Source of the DNA: DASRAP01 sp964503275
GTDB lineage: Bacteria; Gemmatimonadota; Gemmatimonadetes; Gemmatimonadales; Gemmatimonadaceae
Assembly: GCA_964503275.1 (NCBI GenBank)
Contig: CAZCZO010000007.1
Span: 75,256-139,255 of the forward strand
Length of the DNA: 64,000 nucleotides
Reading direction: 5' to 3'
How positions within the stretch are numbered: the stretch's first letter is position 1; each line of letters begins with the position of its first letter. Under the pieces are notes generated by a model. That model made no database searches and was not told where the DNA came from. It saw only the letters and a program-made list of their open reading frames with translations. Shown here in pieces: positions 25,269 to 36,311 of this stretch. Made by a program: the position numbers and the translations under genes.

Positions 25269-28200
25269 ATGCGTATTCTCCTCGTCGGGCTCGCTGTGCT
25301 GCCCGCCTTCGCCACCGCGCAGACGCCGCCGGTCTCCAGCTACGATGGGCTGCGCTGGGAGAGCGTGGGTCCGCTGCGCGCTGGTCGGGCGCTGGCGATC
25401 GCCGGCAGTGAGCGGCGGCCGCATGAGTACTATGCCGGCCTGGCGGGCGGCGGGCTCTGGAAGACCGCCGACGGTGGCACCACCTGGGGCCCGGTCACCG
25501 ACGGCCAGATCGCGTCGGCGGCGGTGGGAGCGGTGGCCGTGGCGCCGTCTGACCCCGATGTCGTGTACCTAGGCACAGGCGACCCGCAGTGGCGGGGCGA
25601 TCATCGCACGGGCGACGGGGTGTATCGCTCGAGTGATGGGGGGCGCACCTGGGTCCACCGCGGGCTGCCGAACGCCCAGACCATCGCACGCATCCGCGTA
25701 CATCCGCAGGACCCCGACCGCGTGTTCGTCGCCGTGCTCGGGCGACCGTCGGAGCCGAGCGTGGAGCGGGGGGTCTATCGCTCGCGCGACGGAGGGGTGA
25801 CCTGGCAGCAGGTGCTGTTCCGCTCGGACTCCGCCGGCGCGATCGACCTCGCGATCGATCCCACCGATCCGGAGGTGCTGTATGCGGCGACGTGGCAGGT
25901 GTCGCGTCGCCCGTGGCGCTTGTGGGGGGGCGGGCAGTTCAGCGGCCTGTTCAAGTCCTCCGATGGTGGCGAGACCTGGGTGGACATCTCGCGGCAGCCG
26001 GGGTTGCCGAGGGGGTATCTGGGTCGGATCGGCATCACGGTGTCGCCCGTCGACGGACGGCGGTTGTATGCGATCATCGAGGCCGAGGATGGCGGGGTGT
26101 TCATCTCGGACGATGCCGGCGCGTCGTGGCGGAAGGGCAGCGATGTGCGTGCGCTGCGCCAGCGCCCGATGTACTTCTCCCGCATCGTCGCCGACGGACT
26201 GGTCAAGGACCGCGTGTATGTGTTGAATGCGGCGCTCTGGCGCTCCGACGATGCGGGCGTGCGCTTCGCCGAGGTGCCGGGCGGTCCCGAGGGCGACCAT
26301 CAGGATCTGTGGGTCTCGGCGCGGGACAGCGGCCGACTCGGTCGGGCGACCAGCGGCGGGGCGGGGGTGTCGGTGACGGCGGGAGCCACGTGGACCGCCA
26401 TGCGCGCGGCGACGGCACAGGTGCATCGGGTGGTCGCGACGCAGGACACGCCGTATCACATCTGTGGGGCGCAGCAGGACCGCACGACCTTCTGCACACC
26501 GAGCTCTGTGCGCGCGCCCGGGACGCCGCCTGGTGGATCACTGGGCGAGTGGGTGTACGGGGTCGGGGGCGGGCAGGGTGGCTACGTGGCACCGGACCCT
26601 CGGCAGCCCGATGTGTTCTTTGCCGGCGGCGAGGCGGGGCTGCTCACACAGTACGACCGACGCACCGGCGCGCTGCGCGATGTGCAGGTGTATCCCCGGG
26701 TCTTCAGCGGTGAGCCGGCGTATGCGATCCCGGAGCGCTGGTCGTGGAGCTTCCCGCTCGTGCACTCGCCGGTGGCCAAGGGCTGGCTATTCGCCGGGTC
26801 GCAGCACATCTGGCGCAGCAAGAACGACGGGCAGTTCTGGGAGCGCATCAGCGACGACCTCACCCGGGCCGACACGGCGACGCTGGGTTTCTCGGGCGGG
26901 CCGCTCACGATGGACATGGGCGGGACGGAGCTCTACGGTACGGTGTCGGCGATCGCCCCGTCGCGCTTCGACTCGCTGACGATCTGGGCCGGCTCGGATG
27001 ACGGGCTGGTGCACATCACACGGGACGGCGGCGGTACGTGGCGGAGGATCACACCGCCCGATCTGCCGCCGCACTCGCGCATCGCGATGATCGAGGCCTC
27101 GGCGCGCGAGCGGGGCGCGGCGCTGATGGCGGTCACGCGCATGGGGCTCGGCGAGCACGCCCCTTACCTGTATCGCACCCGGGATTATGGCGCCACGTGG
27201 ACGCGGCTCGACGGGGCACTCACGGCCACCGAGGTCGCGCACGTGATCCGCGAGGATCCGGTGCGCCGTGGTCTGCTGTTCGTGGGCACGGAGTCCGGCG
27301 TGCGCCTGTCGTTCGACGATGGTGCGACGTGGCAGTCGCTGTCGTTGAATCTTCCGGTCGCGCCCGTCGTGGACCTCATCATCGCCGGGCAGGACGTCGT
27401 GATCGCCACGTACGGCCGCGGGGTGTGGGTGCTGCGGGACATCACTCCGTTGCGCGAAGCGAGCAGCTCCACCGCCGCGAAGCGGGCGCATCTGTACGCG
27501 CCCCGCGTGGCGGTGCGCCGCGTGCAGGAGGCACGCATCCAGTATCACCTGGCGACCGACGCGTCGCGGGTGTCGATCAACATCCATGACAGCACCGGGG
27601 CGTTCGTCCGCGGGTGGACCGGAGCGCCGACGCCCGCGTCGACGGCTCCCGTCCCGGGATGTGACGCCCCGACGAGGCCGACCCTGACGCCGTCGTCCCG
27701 TGCGGGCATGCACGCCCTCACGTGGGATCTGCGGGCCGAAGGCGCGCTGACCTTCCCGTGCATGATCGTGCGGGGCGCGGAGCCTGCGCTGGGCCCTGTG
27801 GTGCCACCAGGCCGCTATACCGTCGAGCTCGACGTCGATGGGGTACGCGAGCGTCGCCCGGTGATCGTGGCGCGCGATGAGCGGAACCCGAACGCCGATC
27901 TCTCGGACTTGCGGGCGCAGTATGTCTTCGCGCGCCGGGTGCTCGAGCAGGAGGACCGGGTGACGGGAACGGTCCTGCGCGTGCGGGCCCTGCGCGCGAG
28001 TGTCGAACAGCGGCGACTCCTCGCGGGCGACGCCGTGGCGATCGCGCTGGCCGACACGGCGCTGTTGGCGCTCTGGAGCATCGAGGAACAATTGTATCAG
28101 TGGCGCAGCCGGAGTCCGCTCGATCTGTTGAACTTCCCCATCCGGCTCGGGAACCGGCTGCATGCGCTGCGCCAGAGCATCGAGCTCGGCGACGGGCGAC

Positions 28201-28358
28201 CGACGGACGTGTCGTACATCGTGTTGCGCGGACTCACGGACGACGTCGCGCGGGTCGTGAGCGCGCTGGCCAGCGTCGAGGGCGGCGCGTTGACGCGGCT
28301 CGATGCACGGCTGCGCGCGTTGGGCCAGCGACCGATCGACCGCGCGTTCAGTCCCTGA
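25269..28358 (+). CDS. Secreted BNR/sortilin-like beta-propeller protein
   Basis: A 1,029-residue exported protein. A signal peptide (~1-18, ending FATAQ) precedes repeated BNR/Asp-box motifs such as WKTADGGTTW, YRSSDGGRTW, YRSRDGGVTW, FKSSDGGETW and YRTRDYGATW, spanning roughly residues 40-740. This is the VPS10/sortilin N-terminal and exo-sialidase-like propeller fold. The later part contains an Ig-like strand pattern (PPGRYTVELDVDG) and a helical C-terminus. Relatives are common in Gemmatimonadota and Bacteroidota, often annotated as glycosyl hydrolases, but I see no proven catalytic set. The ATG at 25269 follows a predicted leaderless promoter. A bidirectional terminator lies after its stop. 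Confidence 0.85.
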   Translation: MRILLVGLAVLPAFATAQTPPVSSYDGLRWESVGPLRAGRALAIAGSERRPHEYYAGLAGGGLWKTADGGTTWGPVTDGQIASAAVGAVAVAPSDPDVVYLGTGDPQWRGDHRTGDGVYRSSDGGRTWVHRGLPNAQTIARIRVHPQDPDRVFVAVLGRPSEPSVERGVYRSRDGGVTWQQVLFRSDSAGAIDLAIDPTDPEVLYAATWQVSRRPWRLWGGGQFSGLFKSSDGGETWVDISRQPGLPRGYLGRIGITVSPVDGRRLYAIIEAEDGGVFISDDAGASWRKGSDVRALRQRPMYFSRIVADGLVKDRVYVLNAALWRSDDAGVRFAEVPGGPEGDHQDLWVSARDSGRLGRATSGGAGVSVTAGATWTAMRAATAQVHRVVATQDTPYHICGAQQDRTTFCTPSSVRAPGTPPGGSLGEWVYGVGGGQGGYVAPDPRQPDVFFAGGEAGLLTQYDRRTGALRDVQVYPRVFSGEPAYAIPERWSWSFPLVHSPVAKGWLFAGSQHIWRSKNDGQFWERISDDLTRADTATLGFSGGPLTMDMGGTELYGTVSAIAPSRFDSLTIWAGSDDGLVHITRDGGGTWRRITPPDLPPHSRIAMIEASARERGAALMAVTRMGLGEHAPYLYRTRDYGATWTRLDGALTATEVAHVIREDPVRRGLLFVGTESGVRLSFDDGATWQSLSLNLPVAPVVDLIIAGQDVVIATYGRGVWVLRDITPLREASSSTAAKRAHLYAPRVAVRRVQEARIQYHLATDASRVSINIHDSTGAFVRGWTGAPTPASTAPVPGCDAPTRPTLTPSSRAGMHALTWDLRAEGALTFPCMIVRGAEPALGPVVPPGRYTVELDVDGVRERRPVIVARDERNPNADLSDLRAQYVFARRVLEQEDRVTGTVLRVRALRASVEQRRLLAGDAVAIALADTALLALWSIEEQLYQWRSRSPLDLLNFPIRLGNRLHALRQSIELGDGRPTDVSYIVLRGLTDDVARVVSALASVEGGALTRLDARLRALGQRPIDRAFSP

Positions 28359-28364
28359 CTCGCC

Positions 28365-28394
28365 GTGCGGGCGCGGCCAGGGCCGCGCCCGCGC
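28365..28394. terminator. Bidirectional terminator between convergent genes
   Basis: GCGGGCGCGGC (28367-28377) pairs with GCCGCGCCCGC (28382-28392) around a CAGG loop, extendable by two outer pairs. It occupies nearly the whole 42-bp gap between the BNR gene and the M16 operon. Confidence 0.6.
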
Positions 28395-28400
28395 CGGCGG

Positions 28401-29861
28401 TCACTGCGGGACGATGATCGGTCGGCCGTAGATGTCGCGGCGCTCGACGGGGGCGATGCCCGTGGCGCGCAGGGACGCTTCGATGGCGGCCGCATCGCCG
28501 ACGATCACGATCGCCATGCGCGCGGGGTCGAGGTACCGACGCGCGACCCGCTGGACATCCTCCGCGGTCACGGCTGCGATGCGGGCGACCTCTTCCTCGG
28601 GTTGCGTGAGCGGGATCCCGTACAGCGCGAGCGCCGACAGGGCCGCGCTGATGTCCTGCGTGGTCTCGAAGGACGACGGCAGGCCCAGTTGCAGGTACTG
28701 CTTGGCCTTGGCCAATTCGTCGTCGGGCACGCGCTCGCGGATCGCGGCGAGCTCCTTCATGAACTCGAGGAGCGCCGAGTCGGACTTCGCGGCGACGATC
28801 TCGGCGCGCGCGACGAAGGGGCCGGCCTCGCGGCGCATCGCGAAGGACGAGCCCGCGCCATACGTATAGCCGTTGGTCTCGCGCAGGTTGTTGTTCAGCC
28901 GGCTGGTGAAGGCGCCCCCGAGCACGGTGTTGAGCACCTGCAACGCGTAGTAGTCGTCGGTGGAGCGTGGCACGCCGACCCCACCGATGCGGAACGACGA
29001 CTGCGCCGCGCCGGGCTTGTCAACGAGGTAGATGCGTCGCGCGGCAGCGTCGGGGATGCGGCTCGCTGCGGCGACCGATGGCGCGGGACCGGACGCCCGC
29101 CACTGCCCGAACGTGCGCGAGAGGCGCTCGCTGATCGTCGCGACGTCCACATCGCCGACGACCAACAGGAACGCGTTGTCGGGGCGGAACTGCTGGCCGT
29201 GGAAGGCCGCGACCGCATCGCGGGTGATGGTCTCGACGCTGCGCTCGACGCCGGCCGTGGGGCGGCCGTACGGATGGGCATCCCCGTATACGATCGTGTT
29301 GAACGCGCGATCGGCCACGGCCGGACCGCGGTCCGCGGTCTGGAGCAGCGCGGTGAGCCGCTGTTGCTTGGCGCGGTCGAACTCGGCGTTGGGGAAGGTC
29401 GGTCGCAGGGCGACGTCCGCGAAGATCGCCAGCGCCGAATCGAGCACCGCCGTGGGGGCATGCAGCGAGACCACCGTGCGGTCGAAGCTCGCTGAGCTGC
29501 TGAGGCGGACCCCGAGATAGGCCTGCTGCTCTGCGATCGCATCTGCGGAGCGGGACCCGGCACCATCGGTGAGCAGCGACGCCATGAGTGACGCCATGCC
29601 GGCCTGCCCTGCGGGGTCGGCTTCGCTGCCGGACCGGACGACGAGCGCCAGGTCCACCAAAGGGAGCTCGGTCTGCCGCACGACGATCACCCGCAGGCCA
29701 TTCGGCAGCGTGCGCTCGACGATCGGCGGCAGCGAGAGGGCCGGCGCGGGGCCCAGGGTCGGCGGCTGGCTGCGGTCGAAGGCCTGGCCTTCGGCGCGCT
29801 GGCACAGCAGCGTGAGTGCCAGCGCGGCGGGGAGCGCGGGCGAGCGCAGGCGTCCGATCAT
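28401..29861 (-). CDS. M16-family peptidase homologue lacking the zinc site
   Basis: A 486-residue exported M16 (pitrilysin/processing-peptidase) family protein. A signal peptide is followed by the usual opening TLPNGLRVIVV and the two M16 halves. The position of the HxxEH zinc motif is occupied by AGMASLMASLL, so both His residues and the Glu are missing and the protein should be catalytically inert. In this family such subunits pair with an active one, like mitochondrial processing peptidase alpha with beta. Its ATG overlaps the stop of the active upstream partner by 4 nt, supporting a heterodimer. Confidence 0.9.
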   Translation of the reverse strand: MIGRLRSPALPAALALTLLCQRAEGQAFDRSQPPTLGPAPALSLPPIVERTLPNGLRVIVVRQTELPLVDLALVVRSGSEADPAGQAGMASLMASLLTDGAGSRSADAIAEQQAYLGVRLSSSASFDRTVVSLHAPTAVLDSALAIFADVALRPTFPNAEFDRAKQQRLTALLQTADRGPAVADRAFNTIVYGDAHPYGRPTAGVERSVETITRDAVAAFHGQQFRPDNAFLLVVGDVDVATISERLSRTFGQWRASGPAPSVAAASRIPDAAARRIYLVDKPGAAQSSFRIGGVGVPRSTDDYYALQVLNTVLGGAFTSRLNNNLRETNGYTYGAGSSFAMRREAGPFVARAEIVAAKSDSALLEFMKELAAIRERVPDDELAKAKQYLQLGLPSSFETTQDISAALSALALYGIPLTQPEEEVARIAAVTAEDVQRVARRYLDPARMAIVIVGDAAAIEASLRATGIAPVERRDIYGRPIIVPQ

Positions 29862-31228
29862 CGGGAGGCTCCGGTCAGGGCGAGGGCGGTCTGCCCTTCG
29901 GGGACGACGGTGAGGACCACCTTGCCGCGGCCGAGGTAGGTCTGTGCGACGCGCAGCAGGTCGTCGCGCGTGACCGCATCGTAGCGCGCGGCATCCTGGC
30001 GCAGGTAGTCCGGCTCCCCCACGAAGTAGTTGTAGAGGTTCAGCTGCTCGGCCTTGCCGAGCACCGAGGCCAAGCGATCGAGGAAGGAGGCGCGGTACTG
30101 GTTCTTGGCCCGTTCCAATTCCCGCTCGGTCACCGGCTCGCTCGCCACGCGGCGCAGCTCCTCCGTCAACACAGCGGCGATCTCCTGCGGGCGGTGGCCC
30201 GGACGCGGCGTGGCGACGAGGTTGAAGGTGCCGGCGAGCTTGGCGGCATCGTGGTAGGAGAACACATCCTGGGCGAGCTGGGCGCCATAGACCAGCCGCT
30301 GCTGCAGCCGCGACGAGCGCCCCGACGCGAGGATGGCGGCGAGCAGGTCCAGCGCGGCTTCGTCTGGGTGGAAGGCGGGCACGGAGGGCCAGGCGTAGTA
30401 CACGCGCGGCAGCTGCACCTTGTCCTCGAGCACGAGCACGGTGTCACTGTTGCGGGTCACCGGGGTCACACTCGGGCGTCGCACCGCCGTCGGATTGCGC
30501 GGGATCGCACCGAAGTAGCGCGTGACCCAGGCCTTGGCCGAGTCGGGCTGGATGGCGCCGGCGATGACCATGGTGGCGTTGTTCGGCGCGTAATAGAGCT
30601 GGAAGAACCCGATCACATCGTCGAGCGAGGCAGCCGAGAGGTCGGCCATGGATCCGATGACCGACCATGAGTAGGGGTGCTCCGGCGGGTACAGCGCGGC
30701 GAGGAGGGTCTCGTCGACGCGGCCGTAGGGGGCGTTGTCGACCGCCTGACGCCGCTCGTTCTTCACCACATCGCGCTGCAGGTCGAGCTTGGCGAGATCC
30801 ATCGTGGGCAGCAGCCAGCCCATGCGGTCGGCGTCGAGCCAGAGCATGAGCGGCAGCGCGTTCGACGGGCCGACCTCGTAATAGTTGGTGCGATCGGTGG
30901 TCGTGGAGCCGTTGTTGTTGACACCGGCGGCTTCGAGCCACTCGTCGAACTTGCCTACGGGCACGTGCTGCGAGCCCATGAACATCACATGCTCGAAGAG
31001 GTGCGCGAAGCCCGTGCGTCCGCGCCGTTCGTCGCCGGAGCCGACCTTGTACCAGGTGTTGACGACGACGATGGGGGTGGAGTGGTCCTCGTGGAGGATG
31101 ACCTCGAGCCCGTTGTCGAGCGTGAACTTCTCGTAGGCGATGCGCGGCAGTTGCTGGGCCGGGGCGTCCCCCGCGTACACGAGGCCGAGGCCGAGGGCGC
31201 CCAGGAGGAGTCGTCGAGGCAGTCGCAT
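29858..31228 (-). CDS. Active M16-family zinc metallopeptidase
   Basis: A 456-residue exported peptidase. A signal peptide ends near DAPAQQ. The sequence has TLDNGLEVILHEDHSTPIV and the inverted zinc motif HLFEH near residues 76-80, with the distal zinc Glu supplied within VVKNERRQAVDN near 154-166. The C-terminal R/Y residues that position substrate are expected in the second half. It probably degrades peptides in the periplasm together with the zinc-less partner downstream. It is first in a two-gene operon. No clear Shine-Dalgarno sequence or -10 lies near the ATG. Confidence 0.93.
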   Translation of the reverse strand: MRLPRRLLLGALGLGLVYAGDAPAQQLPRIAYEKFTLDNGLEVILHEDHSTPIVVVNTWYKVGSGDERRGRTGFAHLFEHVMFMGSQHVPVGKFDEWLEAAGVNNNGSTTTDRTNYYEVGPSNALPLMLWLDADRMGWLLPTMDLAKLDLQRDVVKNERRQAVDNAPYGRVDETLLAALYPPEHPYSWSVIGSMADLSAASLDDVIGFFQLYYAPNNATMVIAGAIQPDSAKAWVTRYFGAIPRNPTAVRRPSVTPVTRNSDTVLVLEDKVQLPRVYYAWPSVPAFHPDEAALDLLAAILASGRSSRLQQRLVYGAQLAQDVFSYHDAAKLAGTFNLVATPRPGHRPQEIAAVLTEELRRVASEPVTERELERAKNQYRASFLDRLASVLGKAEQLNLYNYFVGEPDYLRQDAARYDAVTRDDLLRVAQTYLGRGKVVLTVVPEGQTALALTGASR

Positions 31229-31286
31229 GCGAAGCGATGGAGAGAGGGTGCGTCCGGGGGAATCTACACGCGCGGGGGTAACGCAC

Positions 31287-31322
31287 CGCGCGGGTCCGGC
31301 GCCGAAGCACCGGACCCGCGCG
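31287..31322 (-). terminator. tRNA-Asn terminator
   Basis: A perfect 13-bp stem (31287-31299 with 31310-31322) and 10-nt loop lie 15 bp beyond the tRNA-Asn 3' end and before the M16 operon. No T-tract is present. Confidence 0.6.
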
Positions 31323-31337
31323 TAAGGAATGCACCAG

Positions 31338-31410
31338 CTCCCGAGGAGGGACTCGAACCCCCGACAGGGTGATTAACAGTCACCTGCTCTACCACCTGAG
31401 CTACTCGGGA
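31338..31410 (-). tRNA. tRNA-Asn (anticodon GTT)
   Basis: Read on the minus strand, the acceptor is TCCCGAG/CTCGGGA with discriminator G, the D-stem GCTC/GAGC, the anticodon stem GGTGA/TCACC with loop CTGTTAA (anticodon GTT), and the T-stem GGGGG/CCCTC with loop TTCGAGT and one wobble pair. No CCA is encoded. Confidence 0.95.
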
Positions 31411-31420
31411 ATAACATCGA

Positions 31421-31449
31421 AATGTACAGCGGTTCTCCGGCGGATGGAA
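31421..31449 (-). promoter_or_regulatory. tRNA-Asn promoter
   Basis: On the minus strand, TTCCAT (31449-31444), a 17-bp spacer and TACATT (31426-31421) place transcription start about 4 nt before the mature tRNA. Confidence 0.5.
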
Positions 31450-31499
31450 GGGGGCGCGCCGCCTCCGTGCGCTGCGTCGATCGATGGCCGCGGACCCGC

Positions 31500-34313
<2,814 letters not shown>

Positions 34314-34319
34314 CCGTGG

Positions 34320-34325
34320 AATGTA
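34320..34325 (-). promoter_or_regulatory. Predicted -10 of leaderless uvrA promoter
   Basis: TACATT on the minus strand ends 6 nt before the GTG start. No good -35 is visible at 16-18 bp. Confidence 0.4.
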
Positions 34326-34344
34326 GTGGCGGTGTCGTGGGGTC

Positions 34345-34373
34345 TTGGGGGGGCGTGGTCCGCTCGGTAGCGT
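34345..34373 (+). promoter_or_regulatory. Predicted leaderless promoter of ABC exporter
   Basis: TTGGGG (34345-34350), a 17-bp spacer and TAGCGT (34368-34373) are followed after 7 nt by the GTG at 34381. Confidence 0.5.
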
Positions 34374-34380
34374 TCGGCGG

Positions 34381-36243
34381 GTGAGCGCCCCCCACCGTTT
34401 CCAGCAGGACGACGACATCCGTCGTCGCGGGACGGACCGTCGGCTGGTCGGCCAGTTGCTGACCGCCGTGCGTCCGTACTGGCGCTGGGTGCTCGCGGCA
34501 TTGGCGGCCTTGGCGCTCGACGGCGCGGTGCAGACCGTGGGCCCGCTGCTCACGCGCCACGTGCTGGATGTCGCGATCCCGGCGCGGGATGCCGGGATGA
34601 TCGCGCGTGCGACGCTGCTGTTCATCGCGACGCTCGTGCTGCAGTTCGCGGCGGGCTGGGCCGAGACCATGCTCACGGCGCAGCTGGGGCAGCGGGTGAT
34701 GCAGGACCTGCGGACCCGGATCTTCGCGCAGGTGCAGCGGCTGTCGATCCCGTTCTTCGACCGCAACCCGGTGGGGCGGCTCGTCACGCGGGTGACGCAG
34801 GACGTGGAGTCACTGAACGAGCTGTTCACCGCGGGCGTCGTCGCGGGCTTGGGCGACATCTTCACGTTGCTCGCCATCGGGGCGCTGATGCTCTGGGTGG
34901 ACTGGCGATTGGCGCTGGCCGCCTTCGCCGTGGTGCCGGTGATCGCGCTGGTGTCGCACCTGTTCCAGCGCCGCGTGCGGCGGTCGTACCGGGACATCCG
35001 CGGCCGCGTGGCGGCACTGAATGCGTATCTGCAGGAACGCGTGGTCGGCATGCGTGTCGTGCAGGTGTTCGGGCAGGAGCGTGCGGAACGCGGTCGCTTC
35101 GCCGCCCTGAACGCGGCGCATCTCGATGCCCAGCTGCGTTCGATCACGGCCTACGCCCTCTATTTCCCGGTGATCGAACTGCTCACGACCGTCGCGTTGG
35201 CGATGCTCATCGTGGCCGGCCTGCAGGGCCGGGGGAGCGAGGCCGTGTCGGTGGGGACCTTGGCGGCCTTCCTGCAGTTGGCGCGGCGCTTCTACCAGCC
35301 GCTGCAGGACTTGGCGGACAAGTTCAACACGGTGCAACAGGCTCTCGCCTCGGCCGAGCGCATCTTCCAGCTGCTCGCCGAGGAACCGACGATCCCGGAT
35401 GATGGGCAGGCGACGCTGCCCCCGCGGGCCCGCGGGACCGGGGCCACGGTGGAGTTCCGGGGCGTGTGGTTCGCGTACGACGCGGCGCGGGCGTCGGTCG
35501 AGGGCCGTGAGCCGGCGTGGACCCTGCGCGACGTGAGCTTCCGCGTGGCGCCGGGCGAGATGCTCGCGCTGGTCGGCCACACGGGCGCCGGCAAGACGAC
35601 CATCGTGCACCTGCTGCTGCGATTCCACGATCCGCAGCGCGGACAGATCCTGCTCGATGGGGTGGACATCCGGCAGTTGCCGATCGCGCTGCTCCGCGAG
35701 CGCTTGGCGTACGTGCAGCAGGACATCTTCCTGTTCGCGGGAGATGTGGCGTCGAACATCCGCCTCGGCCGTCCGCTGAGCGACGCGGAGGTGCAGCGGG
35801 CGCTGGCGGAGGTCGGTGCGCACCGCGTGGTGGATCGGCTTCCCGGCGGACTGACGTACGCCCTCGGCGAACGGGGCGCGTCGCTGAGCGTGGGGGAGCG
35901 GCAGCTGCTGGCGTTCGCGCGGGCGATCGCCGCCGACCCGGAGTTGCTGGTCCTCGACGAGGCGACCAGCGCCGTGGACAGCGAGGTGGAGGGCGCGATC
36001 CAGCGTGCGCTGGACACGCTGATGGCGGGCCGTACGACCATCGCGATCGCGCATCGGTTGAGCACCATCACGCATGCGAACGAGATCCTGGTGCTGCACC
36101 ACGGTGCGGTGGTCGAGCGTGGGACGCACGGGGATCTGCTCGTGGCGAACGGCGTGTACGCACGGCTGGCGGCGCTCCATGGCCACGGGGGGCCGGGGGT
36201 CGCCCCCGCTCCTGCCTTGCCCATGGCGCGGCGCGGCGGGTAG
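34381..36243 (+). CDS. ABC exporter half-transporter
   Basis: A 620-residue type IV ABC exporter of the MsbA/LmrA-like group. Six transmembrane helices occupy about residues 20-320, with coupling-helix region NPVGRLVTRVTQDVESLNELFTAG. The nucleotide-binding domain has Walker A GHTGAGKTT near 399, a Q-loop YVQQDIFLF, signature LSVGERQ near 501 and Walker B LLVLDEATSAVD near 522. The LSVG(E/Q)RQ variant is typical of the heterodimeric TM287/288 and YheHI type, so a partner may exist elsewhere; homodimer function is also possible. The substrate is unknown. The GTG start at 34381 is chosen from the promoter position and domain layout. It is divergent from uvrA. Confidence 0.92.
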   Translation: MSAPHRFQQDDDIRRRGTDRRLVGQLLTAVRPYWRWVLAALAALALDGAVQTVGPLLTRHVLDVAIPARDAGMIARATLLFIATLVLQFAAGWAETMLTAQLGQRVMQDLRTRIFAQVQRLSIPFFDRNPVGRLVTRVTQDVESLNELFTAGVVAGLGDIFTLLAIGALMLWVDWRLALAAFAVVPVIALVSHLFQRRVRRSYRDIRGRVAALNAYLQERVVGMRVVQVFGQERAERGRFAALNAAHLDAQLRSITAYALYFPVIELLTTVALAMLIVAGLQGRGSEAVSVGTLAAFLQLARRFYQPLQDLADKFNTVQQALASAERIFQLLAEEPTIPDDGQATLPPRARGTGATVEFRGVWFAYDAARASVEGREPAWTLRDVSFRVAPGEMLALVGHTGAGKTTIVHLLLRFHDPQRGQILLDGVDIRQLPIALLRERLAYVQQDIFLFAGDVASNIRLGRPLSDAEVQRALAEVGAHRVVDRLPGGLTYALGERGASLSVGERQLLAFARAIAADPELLVLDEATSAVDSEVEGAIQRALDTLMAGRTTIAIAHRLSTITHANEILVLHHGAVVERGTHGDLLVANGVYARLAALHGHGGPGVAPAPALPMARRGG

Positions 36244-36246
36244 CTT
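36217..36246 (+). promoter_or_regulatory. Promoter of FHA-PP2C operon
   Basis: TTGCCC (36217-36222), an 18-bp spacer and TAGCTT (36241-36246); the TAG is also the ABC exporter stop codon. The predicted leader is about 58 nt. Confidence 0.5.
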
Positions 36247-36311
36247 TCAGCGGTTAAAGACGCTCCCGACGGGGGTCCTGCCCGGATGCCCGTGCCTCCC
36301 TTCTTTGGTCC

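Noticed and set aside
35883..35897. Non-standard ABC signature LSVGERQ
   Set aside because: At first it looked degenerate, but LSVG(E/Q)RQ is normal in heterodimeric exporters, so it is not a sign of inactivation.
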